Shown in pieces: positions 35,049 through 47,122 of a stretch of 64,000 bases of DNA. The notes under the pieces are model-generated. The model ran no database searches, had not been told where the DNA came from, and saw only the letters and a list, made by a program, of their open reading frames with translations. Every line of letters starts with the position of its first letter. Positions within the stretch are counted from its first letter, which is position 1. Source of the DNA: Ophiura sarsii (lineage: Eukaryota > Echinodermata > Ophiuroidea > Amphilepidida > Ophiuridae); contig CM069441.1 of the NCBI GenBank assembly GCA_035610835.1, forward strand, positions 106,761,606 to 106,825,605. The letters run 5' to 3'. The translations under genes were made by a program, and so were the position numbers.

Positions 35049-38000
35049 GTTGTATTATATACCCAGCACAAACTGTTTCTGAATGTTTCAAAATATTATG
35101 CTGACTGTACTTCATTTGACCATAGATCTATTCTATGCTATTAAAAATTGCCGTAATATTACGGACAAAATTTAACAGAAATCCTCCGTAAACGGTAAAA
35201 TACGGAATAAAATTGTAAATTTACGGATTTCTACGGAAAACTAGTAAATGATAAATTTTACAGACGATGTCCGTAATTGTACAGAAGATCATTATTGAAA
35301 GGAGACGTTTACGGTACATCTTGTAAATTTACAGGAAATTAGCTGTAGTTTTACGGACAAATTAACAGAATTCGTAAAATATCGTAACGGAAGAGTGCAA
35401 AAGTAAAAAAACCACCATGGAATGCATATTTGTATTGAAAATACTATTCCATTTTCGGCCCATCCTGAACAAGACCGTACTTTTAAGGATCAAGCTATCA
35501 AATAAATGATAAATTTTACAGACGATGTCCGTAATTGTACAGAAGATCAAAGATCGTAAAAAAAAATTTGAATTCTGTAATCTGTTATTTTTACGGAAAT
35601 GTGTAAATTTACATGGGAATTTTGTAAAAGTTACGCAAAAGGAATCCGTAAAATTACGGATTAAAAAAAAAATTCCGGCAGCAAAATTTCCGGACAAATT
35701 TTGTTGTTCCGTTATTCATTTTTACGGAATTATGTTAATTTACGTCAAGTTTCTGTAAAATTTCCGTAAATAGAATCTGTATTTTCACAAATTATAATTT
35801 ACGGAATTTTGTATATTTTACAGGAACTTTTCCGTAAATTTCAACTTTCTGTAAATTTACGGGCAAAAAAAAAGAGTTCGGAAATTTTGCTGCCGGAATT
35901 TTTCTGTAAAAAACCGGAACATTTTCTAACAGTGCATGGCGACGAAATGTAACAAGTTGTGTTATAGACTACTCTTCGTACTGCAAGAAACCAGCAATAC
36001 TTAGGTCTTATGCTTTAAATTAATGTTTCCTATTCAGATTCATGATTTAAAATTCATGAATCTGAATAGGAAACATTCATTTATTGGTATAAAATGTACA
36101 ATAAACACAATGAAATGGTAAGTGGGTGAGTGATCATGGTGATGGTTTAATACTTTGTCGACAACACAGTGATAACTTGCAAGCTCCCAGGGGGAGAAAT
36201 ACTTTTGCGCGGCAGTGTACATTTTATGAGTAAATGTATCACGTGTAGAGTAAATGCATCACATCAAGCCATACATTAAAAAGGAACATGATTGAAAACC
36301 ATATCTATAATACCAGCTGATCAAATGCCCACTGAATAGAAGTATAGTTACTTGAGAAAAAAATGTTTGGAACTAAATACACATTCATGGGAAGGTGAAT
36401 GTATTTATATAAACTCATCACAAAAAGTATCGAGACACTTAGAAATGATCCAATAAATAACGGCCCGAAAGGGTATGGATTAATCAAGCAAATAACCCAG
36501 TTAAGTGCATACTTTTGGTCTGCGTATTTTGACACCTCGATTGTTGAGATACGATTTTGCGGAGCGGAGTTATTGTCATTTCAATGGTCGTAGGTCCAGT
36601 TTCAAAAGTGACAATCATCCCTATAGAAAGAGGTTTGCATTATTTTTCTGATCATTTTCTTATTAAATTTAAGCCATAGATATATTTGGAATCAAATGTC
36701 AAAATAGAATCTGGTCAGAAACATATATATAGGTACAGTGATACATATTATCAGATGTTCTCATTAAAATTACATTTCTAGTCCGTCTACTAATATATTG
36801 TACTTTATTGTGTATCTGACAGGTATAGCCACTGGTTTTCACGAAAGGCATCACAAACAGCTTCGTAAGTTCTTTCTCCGCTCAATGCGTAACCTCGGCA
36901 TCACCAAAGCTGAATCTGAACGGAAAATTGCCACAGAAGCTCAACATCTTGCCGAAAGATTTGCCTCGTTCGCTGCTGGTGGGACTTTCAACCCTCGAGA
37001 TACATTGGCAATAACCACCTCAAACACCACCAGCACTCATTTATTTGGCAGGACCTTTGACACTGACGACAAAGTTTTTCAGAAACTCGTCCGCTTAGTC
37101 CTTTCCATCTTAGAGACTTGTGGTGCGGCAGGTTATGTCAACCTGTTCCCCTGGCTTGTACATCTACCCATCACTACTATCAGTAAGCTCAAGGATTGGC
37201 ATCATCAATTACAAGACGAGTTTTACGCACCAATCATAGAAGAACATATCAAAACATTAGATGTTAACAGCGGCCCTCGTGATCTTATCGACGCTTTCCT
37301 CTTGGAGATCAAACACAATGAACATTCTACCGAACCGCATCCTTTCAATCTTCAGGTCTTGAGAGATTTGATGGGGGATCTGTTTGCCGCAGGAACGGAC
37401 ACCACCTTAGCAGCAATTAGATGGTTAATTTTATTGATGGTGAAATATCCGGACGTGCAGAAGAAAATACAAAATGAACTTGACGAGGTAGTAGGAAGAC
37501 AAAGGATGCCGTGCTGGTCAGATCGCACTAATCTACAGTACTTGCAAGCAGCAATTGTGGAAGGTTTAAGAGTTTCCTGTATAGGACCTTTTGGTAAGTG
37601 AACAAATTGCATCCCAGTCACTGTGGCATTTATGATCTAAAGACATCAAAAAAAGTAACGCGGCTGTTGTAAAAGCACCTATAATTTTAAAATTGTTACT
37701 CATATTCTAAAAATGAAAATACCAGGAGACGGACAATTTAATTACGGTGATTTTGACACCTTGTTTGTTAAAATCGATAAAGTATTGTTGTCGCGGTATG
37801 TGCTTACAGATGAAAAGTGCCATTTCCATTGTTGCATTAACTCCTATTGATCTCTCTGATTCAGCGTGAAGATAATAGGGGGAATTTTGATAGTTTGTCC
37901 ATGGCGATGACCTGTCCTGTCTGTCTTTTCGGACCTTCTGAGCATTTGGAGTTTTAAATTCATCCTTTTTAATTGTAAAGAAGTACGCCTGTCATCCCCA

Positions 38001-41000
38001 TTAAATTTGTCCCGGATTATGATAATCAAGTTTATAGCACAACAAGAACAGCTAATTAAAATTCCCGCTATTATCTTCACGCTGAATCAGAAAGTTCAAA
38101 AGGAGTTAATGCAACAATGGAAATGGCACTTTTTATCTGTAAGCACATACCGCGACAACAATACTTTATCGATTTTAACAAACAAGGTGTCAAAATCACC
38201 GTAATTAAATTGTCCCGTCTCCTGGTGTTCTCATTTTTAGAATATGAGTAACAATTTTAAAATTATAGGTGCTTTTACAACAGCCGCGTTACTTTTTTTG
38301 ATGTCTTTATTATAAGATATTATTTATTTTTGCTTTTTGTTTAAAATGCCTCTATTACAATAGGTCCAAAATAACTGGTTGGCAACCCATCATTAACAAA
38401 AAATAAATATTCCTCGTGTCCTTAGTTACGCCATCTAACGTAACTTGTTGTAAAGGTATCATTGTCTTAAGTAATGTACTTTGGCAGCCTCTGATGACCC
38501 AGCCAGGGGAACTTCCTAACATTTGGGATGGGAATGCTTTGTCATATATACATTACCAGTATAATACAATATACCGCATTTATAACATGCTGTTGTTACT
38601 GGATATAATGATAATTATTTATAACCCTATTTTATTTTATTCAATGAGTAGGGGAGAGCGGGGAGTGTACCGACTCTAGGGGCAGGTTCGTCACCACGTG
38701 ATTCTCATTATTGCGGCCACTGGTTGAATTTGAACACACAATAAGTTCCGCTGTTTGTTGCGATCCTCCCATGGTAACATGGCTTATACTGTTTGTCAAA
38801 TTATCATTAAAAAAACAGTTTTACAACCCAAATGTGGATTTGTGGCATTTATGATCTATTATAAGATATTATTTATTTTTGCTTTTTGTTCAAAATGCCT
38901 CTATTACAATAGGTCCAAAATAACTGGTTGGCAACCCATCATTAACAAAAAATAAATATTCCTCGTGTCCTTAGTTACGCCATCTAACGTAACTTGTTGT
39001 AAAGGTATCATTGTCTTAAGTAATGTACTTTGGCAGCCTCTGATGACCCAGCCAGGGGAACTTCCTAACATTTGGGATGGGAATGCTTTGTCATATACAT
39101 TACCAGTATACAGTATACCGCATTTATAACATGCTGTTGTTACTGGATATAATGATAATTATTTATAACCCTATTTTATTTTATTCAATGAGTAGGGGAG
39201 AGCGGGGAGTGTACCGACTCTAGGGGCAGGTTCGCCACCACGTGATTCTCATTATTGCGGCCACTGGTTGAATTTGAAGACACAATAAGTTCCGCTGTTT
39301 GTTGCGATCCTCCCATGGTAACATGGCTTATACTGTTTGTCAAATTATCATTAAAAAAACCAGTTTTACAACCCAAATGTGGATTTTCTTCCATTTTTGA
39401 TATTGATTTTTTTCTATAGATATTCGTACAGAAGATTTTAATGTACATGTATATCATCATTAGGTAGGTATGGGATAGGACAGGTTATGGTTTTGATGTA
39501 GTTATAAGCCCGTCATTGTATGTTGGACATGCGTGGTTATCGGGTCAATGTACTTATTGTGCTATGGGGCACATTCGGCCATTCATAATGGGGCATGTTC
39601 GCCAATGGGGATTTACATGATGAAGATTTTGAATAATTTCAAAATTATAATTCACCCCTGGCCTTGTAGCCTATTTTGCAATCATAAAAATAGCTATCTG
39701 GAATGGAGTAGCACTACAATTAGAAGTTAATATTTTTAAATGTGGTATTTATTATAATTTTAAAATTCTAAACGACCCCACCCTTAAATTGTGGACTCTC
39801 TAAATGTTATTTTGGAAGAAGATCACATTGCATAACAAATGTGTATATCTATTTGATACATACTACTTTCATGTAATGTCAAATAGGTCCATTCAATCTT
39901 TAAAATTGACGTCTCTAGGCCATTTCAAATGAAGATGGGGCGAACACTCCCCGCTCTCCCCTACTCACCCACTCCCTTTAATAACCTACATGTGAGTCAA
40001 TGTGAGTCAAAGTTGTACTTCCCCTTGCGGCTCGGACTGAAGACATGGCCATTGCACACACTTCAATTTGGTCTATTCCATATGATTCCATTCACCCCTA
40101 TGGAAGACATTACCGTAATCTTCCCTACAGAGAGTGTGAATTTCTGATGGGTTTACCTTCACTTGAAATATACACTCCCTGTGTAGGAGATTAAGGTAAA
40201 GTCTTCCATAGAGGGTGTATGGATTTCAACAAAAATAGCTCAGAGAGTACATTCAACTGTACTTAAAGATACAATATTATCTTGAATCTTGATATATTAC
40301 CGTAGCAAAAAACCAGACTGACGTTTTTCTAATTGTCTGTCTTCTCCTACCATTTCTACAGGTGTCGCTCATTCTCCTATTGAGGATACGCAACTTAGAG
40401 GATATGATATTCCGAAAGGAGCAGTGATATTACCTCTGTTGTTTGCCGTAATGCATGATCCACAAGCATTCCCTGATCCAGATGTGTACAGACCAGAGAG
40501 ATTCCTGGACGATGAGGGACATTTCAAAACGCATGAACACTTTACGCTATTTGGTGTAGGTAAGTTTTACGGCCTATATTGGTTAGGGGGGGGGGGGGGG
40601 GGGGGGGGTAAAGGAAATACCAAACACTTCGTTGTTGTTTGGTTTTGGTGTTTGTTTGTGTTTTGTGGGTTGGTTTTCATTTGTTCGTTTCAACGGTAAT
40701 TCCAATGTAATCAAACTAGGATCTGGATCTGGATACAAGCCGAAGGTCATTTTTTCTTCTTCTGAAAATGCTATTAAACGTTGAGTTGATTGGTAACTTT
40801 ATATTGACATTCTTTAATTTGGTATACTTAAAGCGACAATAACCCTGCTAGCTACATAATTATGTGTGTATCTGGAACTAGACCTAAACACACCATCCTG
40901 CAGGATTTTTAGGTATTTTTGGGATCATTTCCCCCAACGAATTGCAACTGGTTCACCCACATGGTTGGTGTATTCAGCAATTTTTATGTTGTGGTTGGAT

Positions 41001-41760
41001 ATACAATTTATAACAAAACAATACACACATCCGTGTTTTTTCATTTGTATACGACACAGAAACGCATTTAAAGAAGCGAAAAATGGGGTAACTTTGACCC
41101 ATGCTCGACCTAATGTAGTATACGAAAATTTAAATTAATCAATTTTGCCAAATTTACAACCCAATTTATTTTGTTAATACTTGTAAAAGTCAATATATGC
41201 AATCTCGCACCAAATTAAATGATTTACCATGTTTATTTGGAACATTTATCACTAATTTTACAATTTGTTTATTTGTTTGGTATTTCTTGTTATTTATTAC
41301 ATCTAATCTGTAAATGTTCATAGAAATAAATTATGTTATTGTTTTTAAAAACCTTAAAAAACCTCAATCATAATATGTTTTTGAGAGCCAAGTTTTATGC
41401 TATCAACTTGTCTAGTTTATGAACAAAAAGTATCTACCATGCAATGAATAGAAATAAAAAGGGTGAGTCAAAGTACTACGGTACTGCGAGATGAACTAAG
41501 AGACGTCAATGAATCCAGATCCAGGATACACGCTAATTATATTTTCGCTCTTTATTTTCACAGGTAAACGGGCGTGTGTAGGAGAGCAGCTCGCTCGCAT
41601 GGAACTATTTTATTTTCTCACCTTCATCTTGCATCAATTGACGCTCTCAGCGCCTGGTGGTCCGAAAAGCGTCAGTATGGATCGGGTACACGGATTAAGC
41701 GTCAACCCAGTGGATTACGAAGTAACAGTGGAGAAAAGAATCTTGGATTTGAAACATTGA
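34649..41760 (+). CDS. Cytochrome P450, CYP2 clan, tandem copy 1
   Basis: Predicted ER-anchored haem-thiolate monooxygenase; substrate unknown. Exons 34649-35048, 36823-37593, 40362-40559 and 41564-41760 join to 521 codons plus TGA, with all three introns in phase 1. Features in order: N-terminal membrane anchor (LTLILGLVILILLY, about residues 30-43), basic residues, the hinge PPGPWGWPVIG, I-helix AGTDTT, the ExxR motif EGLR, PERF (RPERFLDD) and the haem loop FGVGKRACVG with the Cys ligand. The third intron splits the haem loop. The C-helix WxxxR motif reads HKQLR, with His in place of Trp. The intron 1 donor is GTTGTA, weaker than in copy 2. Closest paralogue is 50628-56588 (14 differences in the 257 codons of exon 2). 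A P450 of the CYP2 clan is secure; the subfamily is not. Confidence 0.92.
35120..35935. repeat. Palindromic TTACGG / CCGTAA-rich insertion
   Basis: About 0.8 kb of degenerate GTAAATTTACGG and TTTCCGTAAAA words in both orientations inside P450 copy 1 intron 1. It ends near AACAGTGCATGGCG. The corresponding intron of copy 2 lacks it, so it arrived after the duplication or was lost from copy 2. Confidence 0.7.
36022..36077. repeat. Perfect 24-bp palindromic hairpin
   Basis: AATGTTTCCTATTCAGATTC... (36022-36045) and its exact complement (36054-36077) are separated by 8 nt. Located in P450 copy 1 intron 1. Confidence 0.8.
36823..37593 (+). CDS. P450 copy 1, exon 2
   Basis: 771 bp between acceptor CTGACAG and donor GTAAGT. 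Carries the C-helix (HKQLRKFFLRSMRN), the substrate-recognition middle part, the I-helix AGTDTT and the K-helix EGLR. Confidence 0.93.
37639..38308. mobile_element. 670-bp foldback element in P450 copy 1 intron 2
   Basis: Arms of about 240 bp (37639-37880 and about 38057-38308) are near-perfect inverses, ending AAAGACATCAAAAAAAGTAA and its complement. The flanks TGATCT|ATTATAAG occur uninterrupted at 38851-38865, an empty copy of the site. No target duplication is visible. Confidence 0.85.
38309..39380. repeat. Tandem duplication of about 550 bp in intron 2
   Basis: 38309-38857 and 38858-39380 are near-identical head-to-tail copies (both begin ATTATAAGATATTATTTA). The sequence is homologous to the start of copy 2 intron 2 (53880-54040), where it is single. 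Confidence 0.85.
39190..39966. mobile_element. Element with perfect 23-bp inverted termini
   Basis: Termini begin GAGTAGGGGAGAGCGGGG and end with the exact inverse at 39944-39966. A second left end lies at about 38649 because of the tandem duplication. Non-coding; target duplication unclear. P450 copy 1 intron 2. Confidence 0.65.
40010..40235. repeat. Foldback repeat, TATGGAAGACATTACC words
   Basis: CTATGGAAGACATTACCGTA (about 40098) faces an inverse counterpart near 40170-40220. A related word set is at 54600-54690 in copy 2 intron 2. Old inverted-repeat element. Confidence 0.5.
40362..40559 (+). CDS. P450 copy 1, exon 3
   Basis: 198 bp between CTACAG and GTAAGT. Encodes GVAHSPIEDTQLRGYDIPKG, DPDVYRPERFLDD and FTLFGVG, the first half of the haem loop. 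Confidence 0.93.
41564..41760 (+). CDS. P450 copy 1, exon 4
   Basis: Acceptor TTTTCACAG. Encodes KRACVGEQLARMELF, with the haem-ligand Cys, and the C-terminus RILDLKH then TGA. No AATAAA is apparent in the next 400 bp. Confidence 0.93.
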
Positions 41761-42308
41761 TTGATTCTTCCAAGAACTTCAAGCGGATTGACCCATAATT
41801 CTGTGATTCCAGCATCTTATCGGCAAGATTAAACGATAGTCTGGACAGTTAGGTATCATGAAGATCATTTTGTTTCCGACACTTTAGCATTCGGGCTCAC
41901 AAAACGCCAGATAGTACAAGGTCTAAACTGTCCCAATAGAGTTTTGGAACCAACAGGGTTGAAAAGAATCGGTTAGAAACACTTCAGTAGTTATGGTGTA
42001 CAAAGTGGAGTATGTGGATCATGGTTTCTTTACGTTGTTGTAAACTGTTTTAGAATTTGAACAAATGTGAGATTTTTCTTGGTTTCTTTACCATGTTTAC
42101 GCTATTGCATTGACCCTAGGGTCAATGGTTATTGTAAACTGATGTAATATTTCGAAAAACTTGTGAGATAGCCTCCAATTGACCGGCTGTACATATTCAC
42201 TAGTGATACAATACAATACAATACAATACAATACAGAAAGCATTAATTGCGCCATTTCCAAAAGGCTCAGAGCGCTTACAAGATAAAAACCTTAAAATTA
42301 CAACTTAA
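41761..42308. other. P450 copy 1 downstream region
   Basis: 3' untranslated sequence and spacer. (ATACA)n microsatellite at about 42206-42235, followed by GCGCCATTTCCAAAAGGCTC, a common invertebrate repeat motif. Confidence 0.5.
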
Positions 42309-42676
42309 AGGCATATTATGTGATCTTTTCTAGAGAGCGCCCTCTATTCATTATTTTTTTTAGAAAGTAGATTTTCTTGCAGATTTACATTTCTGATCAT
42401 AAATCATACATACATGCCAAGTTACAGAGCGATACGATTCCTAATTACTCAAAATCATGGTTTTAGAGTGAATTTAGAGTGAAAAAACTGTCGGCTAATC
42501 CGACAGTTTATTTTCACTCTAAAATCATGATTTTGAAGTAATTAAGAATCGTATCGCCCTGTAACTTGGAATGTGTGTACGATTTATGATCAGAAATGTA
42601 AATCTGCAAGAAAATCTTCTTTCAATTTTTTTTTCGAAGTTGAGGGCGTTCCCTGGAAAGATCACATAATATACCT
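42309..42676. mobile_element. Foldback MITE family A, copy 2 (TTAA target)
   Basis: Ends AGGCATATTATGTGATC and GATCACATAATATACCT, TTAA on both sides (42305-42308 and 42677-42680). Centre GACAGTTTATTTTCAC as in 7874-8246. Confidence 0.8.
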
Positions 42677-43878
42677 TTAAACTACAAAATATGAGTGCAG
42701 CTTGAGCATAGTACAATATATTATAGTAGGCCTACTTACAAAATAGATTAGAACAAAAAACAATGATACGACATTCAACAACTCCCCCATACCTTAAGTA
42801 CATGATAAAGGTGGTGTGTGAATAAAATGCTATTTACAAAATATTTTAAATTTCACAATTACTTGCGAAATAATTTGTCTTCTCTAATGTTTACCTTTTG
42901 TAACCCAGCCCATTCAGAAGTTCCCTCGCCCATTTACGGGGAACGGACGATGTCCAAATAAGGGCCTAATTATAATAAAACGTAAACAATCTTTTCCGGT
43001 TTTTAAAGAGCCGCTATTTTTTTAATGTCAAATAAGCCTATTAAAACAAGTTTTTTACTTGTTTTCATCAATTATCCAAAACGATATTCACATTTGAATG
43101 ATGTAAATATGTTTGGTCGTTGTTGAACGGGGTTCAAATACAAGGTCTTCGTCGTTGTTTATCTTGAATCGACAACGGTAAGACGGGTTTAGCTGCCCTC
43201 GCAAAATAAACCCGTCTTAAATGGGTGGATATTGCAAAACTGATGTATTAGGCAAGCTAAATTTATAACTTATCGATATGACCGGTTCATTAACATTTGG
43301 TGATCATTCTTTTATTTTGCGAACATTTATACGATATATATTTTCCCCCTTTAAGCTAAGCCATTTAGAATTACAGATATAAAGATAAAAATTGTAGAAA
43401 TTGCTGCATGTCAATGAAATATGCTTTCAAAAATAACCAATATTTATTGTGTGCTTGTAATACTTTCAAAAATTGATTCAAAAAGTTGGTTGTTAGCTAA
43501 AAATGTTATAAAATACAATTGGAATAATTCAAATGAGTACCTAGTTTGATAGAGACAGCCAAAACGAGAAGTTTATTGTAATTTAAAACAGTGTTAAAAT
43601 GGGCAAAATAGGTTGGTCAAATTGCACCAAAAAAATCAATTTAAACTCTACAAACACTTAGAAGGAATTATCTCAAAACTTGTAAATTTATTTACTTCAG
43701 AATTCAAGATGAACATTCAAAATTGCCATTAGTGTTGTTTCTACTCACAAAAAACACAGCAAAACTTGATTAAAACAATACCATCGCGATTTATTGACCC
43801 TTTTCTTAAAAACGCCCTCTATGTAAACATGGTTCGCGTTATGTATCACGCGTGCTGCAGGGGGACTCTATCTGACGT

Positions 43879-43909
43879 AAAATGCTGATCGCGGCTCGAT
43901 CAGCATTTT
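43879..43909. repeat. 13-bp hairpin, AAAATGCTGATCG
   Basis: Perfect 13-bp stem with a CGGCT loop. Conserved in the second spacer at about 60506-60536. Confidence 0.7.
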
Positions 43910-43997
43910 TGAATCAACGTTTTGTTGTACAAAGAGGGCTGATTTGTCTTAATCCTTATAGGTGTAAGTTCATACATTTCATACAATTGTAAACATA

Positions 43998-44748
43998 TGA
44001 AGAGCTTACATGTAGTTCCAAAAGGCGCTAACTCACTAAAAGAGAAATACTGGAGAAAAGCAACGTTTTTAAAATGAGTATGTTGCACTTCTTCAATTAT
44101 GCTAATTTTCTGCCATATAAAAGATACCATACGTGGAAGCTTAAAAATAGGTTTGATTTCATTTTTTGATTTTCATTGTATTTCCTATGTCTTTCTTTAT
44201 TTTCGGAAATCAGTGGAGCTAGCTCCTTTTGGAACAAAAATGTTTCGACCAATTTTCAAAAACCACTTTACCAAGCAATCTTTATTTCCAAATAATGTAC
44301 GACTGAAAGACAATATCAAATCACATTGAATACAGAAAACTGCATTCAAATACCTTTTCGACCTTTTTAATTATGAATTTTGTGAGAAAACTGAAAATGT
44401 GGACAATTTGGAACATTTTTTTAATTAACAACAATTTTGTTCGTGTGCAATTTTCAAAACAATAATCCATACATTTTACGTTTTCTTCATTGCATTTCAT
44501 TAAGGACATTCCTATCAATGTTTTACCATGATAAAAGAACCATATTTTCACCATTTTGGCTTAAAAAATAGTGAATTATATTCAAATTTCCGGAAATTAC
44601 CGAGGGCCATAACTTTGGACCCGAACATGCTACAGATGTAGAACAAAGTTTAAAAGATGTATTTTGTAACTCTCTTTCATGTTCTGCACCTAACTCAATT
44701 TTTTCAACAAAAAAAGTGAGTTAGCGCCTTTTGGAACTAAGCTCTTCA
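43998..44748. mobile_element. 751-bp TIR element, unit 1 only
   Basis: Ends TGAAGAGCTTA...AGTTCCAAAAGGCGCTAACT and the inverse. The second spacer (about 60630) reads straight through AACATATATACC, giving an empty site. TA flanks fit Tc1/mariner-type insertion, though one extra TA in the empty site leaves the exact duplication uncertain. Confidence 0.8.
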
Positions 44749-45273
44749 TATACCAATCCCAGTGTTATCATAATTGAGGGCGCAGCCTCCAACACATCTC
44801 TTAGTGTCCCTTTAATGTTCAAATATGCACAGAGACTTATACTTATTATGAATTGATAGCTTCTTTGAGTTGGCTTAACAATTCCATAAAGACACACGGA
44901 AATATAAAGTGACCTTGTATAGACAGACGAAAGGCAGATTTGAATAATTTTGATATCTAATACCCAAACATCCGAAATGATACGCCCTATTTTTATCCAT
45001 AAATCCACCGTTGACAAAATGGTTGAGATAGGCCTTATTGGGAATGTGTATTATTTGTCATTATCACTTTATACAACATTTACATAATCAGATAATAGGT
45101 ATAATTATACATCTGGCGATAAGCAGTGAGAAATCTCTACAAACTTGAAATAATCTGTATAGCCACCCTAGAATCTTAGACACGTGCAATAATCAAGGGA
45201 TTGTATGTAGTTTTCTAAATTGTCCTGGCACTAACGACACTCTATTCAGATATTTAGTGTATTTAGGACAATT

Positions 45274-45462
45274 CAGTGGCGTAGCTAGGTTTTTCATTGG
45301 GGGACTTGAGACCGGGGGCGGGGTGGAGATGTCAATGACGTGGTTAGTCTCCCAAACCGGCCTGAAAAATCGCACTCTCGATAACCGACATCAGTGCCAA
45401 ACTTAACCAACAGTACCTATCTCGACCGACTCGAATATTGCCCCCGCCTGTCTACGCCGCTG
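45274..45462. mobile_element. hAT-like MITE, 189 bp
   Basis: Ends CAGTGGCGTAGCTAGG and CCTGTCTACGCCGCTG. Flanks GGACAATT and GGATGAAT are a possible degraded 8-bp duplication. The second spacer holds the same element at 61131-61698, enlarged by a family B MITE and a poly(C) run. Confidence 0.6.
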
Positions 45463-45827
45463 GGATGAATTATTAGGTTTGGATATTATATTAGATATTT
45501 GAGATATTTGGATATTATTAACAATAATTTGAGTACCTTTAGAATACCCTACCACTTCGCAGTGGCGTAGCCAGAGGGGGTGGGGGCGATAATAGACTCG
45601 TGTCGGGTGAACCAACTCTCAACAATGGGCAGATTTTTGTTTCTAACGCCTGGATGAACTGTATCCGGATGACTCTTTACTAGCAATTTGCTTGAGTCTG
45701 GTCCCTTCAGGACCCAAGCGTGTGTCTGTACGGACCGACCGTGTAAACAAACAAACAAAAAACCATGACTACAAGCGTGTTTACACTGGGACACTGCAAA
45801 GTGTCCCAGTTTCTAAGCATGTGTAAT

Positions 45828-46808
45828 TTGTATCATATTTATTGACGATAGCAGCTTACTACCCTGTTTACGTCAAAGGTGTAACCCAGAGTCGCACACA
45901 AAATCTTAATAGATCGATAGCATAAGCATACTGATGACTTTTGTTTGTTCAGACCTATCGACGAGTTGGGAGTTGGGAGTTACACATGTGAGTTGTGACG
46001 TAGACCGTGTTTCTACTGGGGAAGAAACCGTTAAGAATCGTTAAGTTTCCCCAGTAGAAACAGCCAGAATAGGTATTTTTGGTAATCCCAAAAACCTTCA
46101 CAAACCAGGTTTGGAACCGGGAAGAAACGGCAAGAAACCCAATAGAAACAGAAAGGCGATTAATCTGACCGTTTTGTGCCGTGAACCGTGTCACGCTGGG
46201 TTATACACATTGTGAAGCAATCTTTTTCAGGTGGGGTGGCATTGTTTGGTATTACAAAAGGTAGAAACACGCTCATATAGAACTACTTCTATTATGCAAG
46301 AAAGAATGGCTTTTCAAAACATCCGCACATTTGTTAGTTTCCGCACATATCCAATGACGTTGAAAAATTCATCGGCTTATTGAAAAAATAGAAAGATTAT
46401 TATTATAAATGTAGTAAAAATACAAGTAGACTAGATCTAAAAATGTAAATGTCTTAAGGTTGATCCAATATGTTGATTCCAGTATATTTTATTCGATGGG
46501 GTATGTTTAGGAGAATATAATGCAAAAAGAATTTCTTTAAATATTGTCCATGGAAAAAGATATATACATAAAATCAATCATAATTGCCAGTGTTTCTTTT
46601 TGTGAGATAAACTGTATACGGATGACGCGTTACTACGTAGCAGATGTTACTCCCAACTCGGTATCGGTCCGGGTCTCGGTCTATAGTTCTGCACAAACAA
46701 CAGTCATGAGTGGATGCTTACGCTACCGACCTTGATTATGTGTGCGAGCCTGGGTAACACCTATGACGTATACAGGGAAGTAACCTGTCATCATCAATAT
46801 GTACGATA
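45828..46808. mobile_element. Large foldback, about 180-bp arms
   Basis: Left arm 45828-46003 and right arm 46632-46808 are diverged inverses sharing ACTCCCAACTCGG, GTGTGCGA.(C)C.GGGT and ACACC.(A/T)TGACGTA. One more arm copy stands alone at 20765-20950. The left arm of the second-spacer copy runs into the assembly gap. Confidence 0.65.
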
Positions 46809-47122
46809 CAGATTATGAATGCTTAGAAATATTTGGTTACCGGTGCAATATTAAAGGGTAATTATTTTTGTATTTTGTTTTTTACAATAGCTTCCATCGA
46901 ATAAAACAAACTCGAACCACCATTTACAGTCAATAGTTAGGTCACCCAGGCCCTATATGAAAGCTATGAAGATTGTTAAACGGGGTCAGTCGTCACAAAC
47001 ATGCACAAACACAATAGCCAAACGACCTTGCTTTTGTCAACACTCCCTACACAGAGGACTGCAGTACAAATCTCTACGATTTTCGCTATGTAATCTCTAT
47101 GGCGGATTTCATTCCGTTGTAT

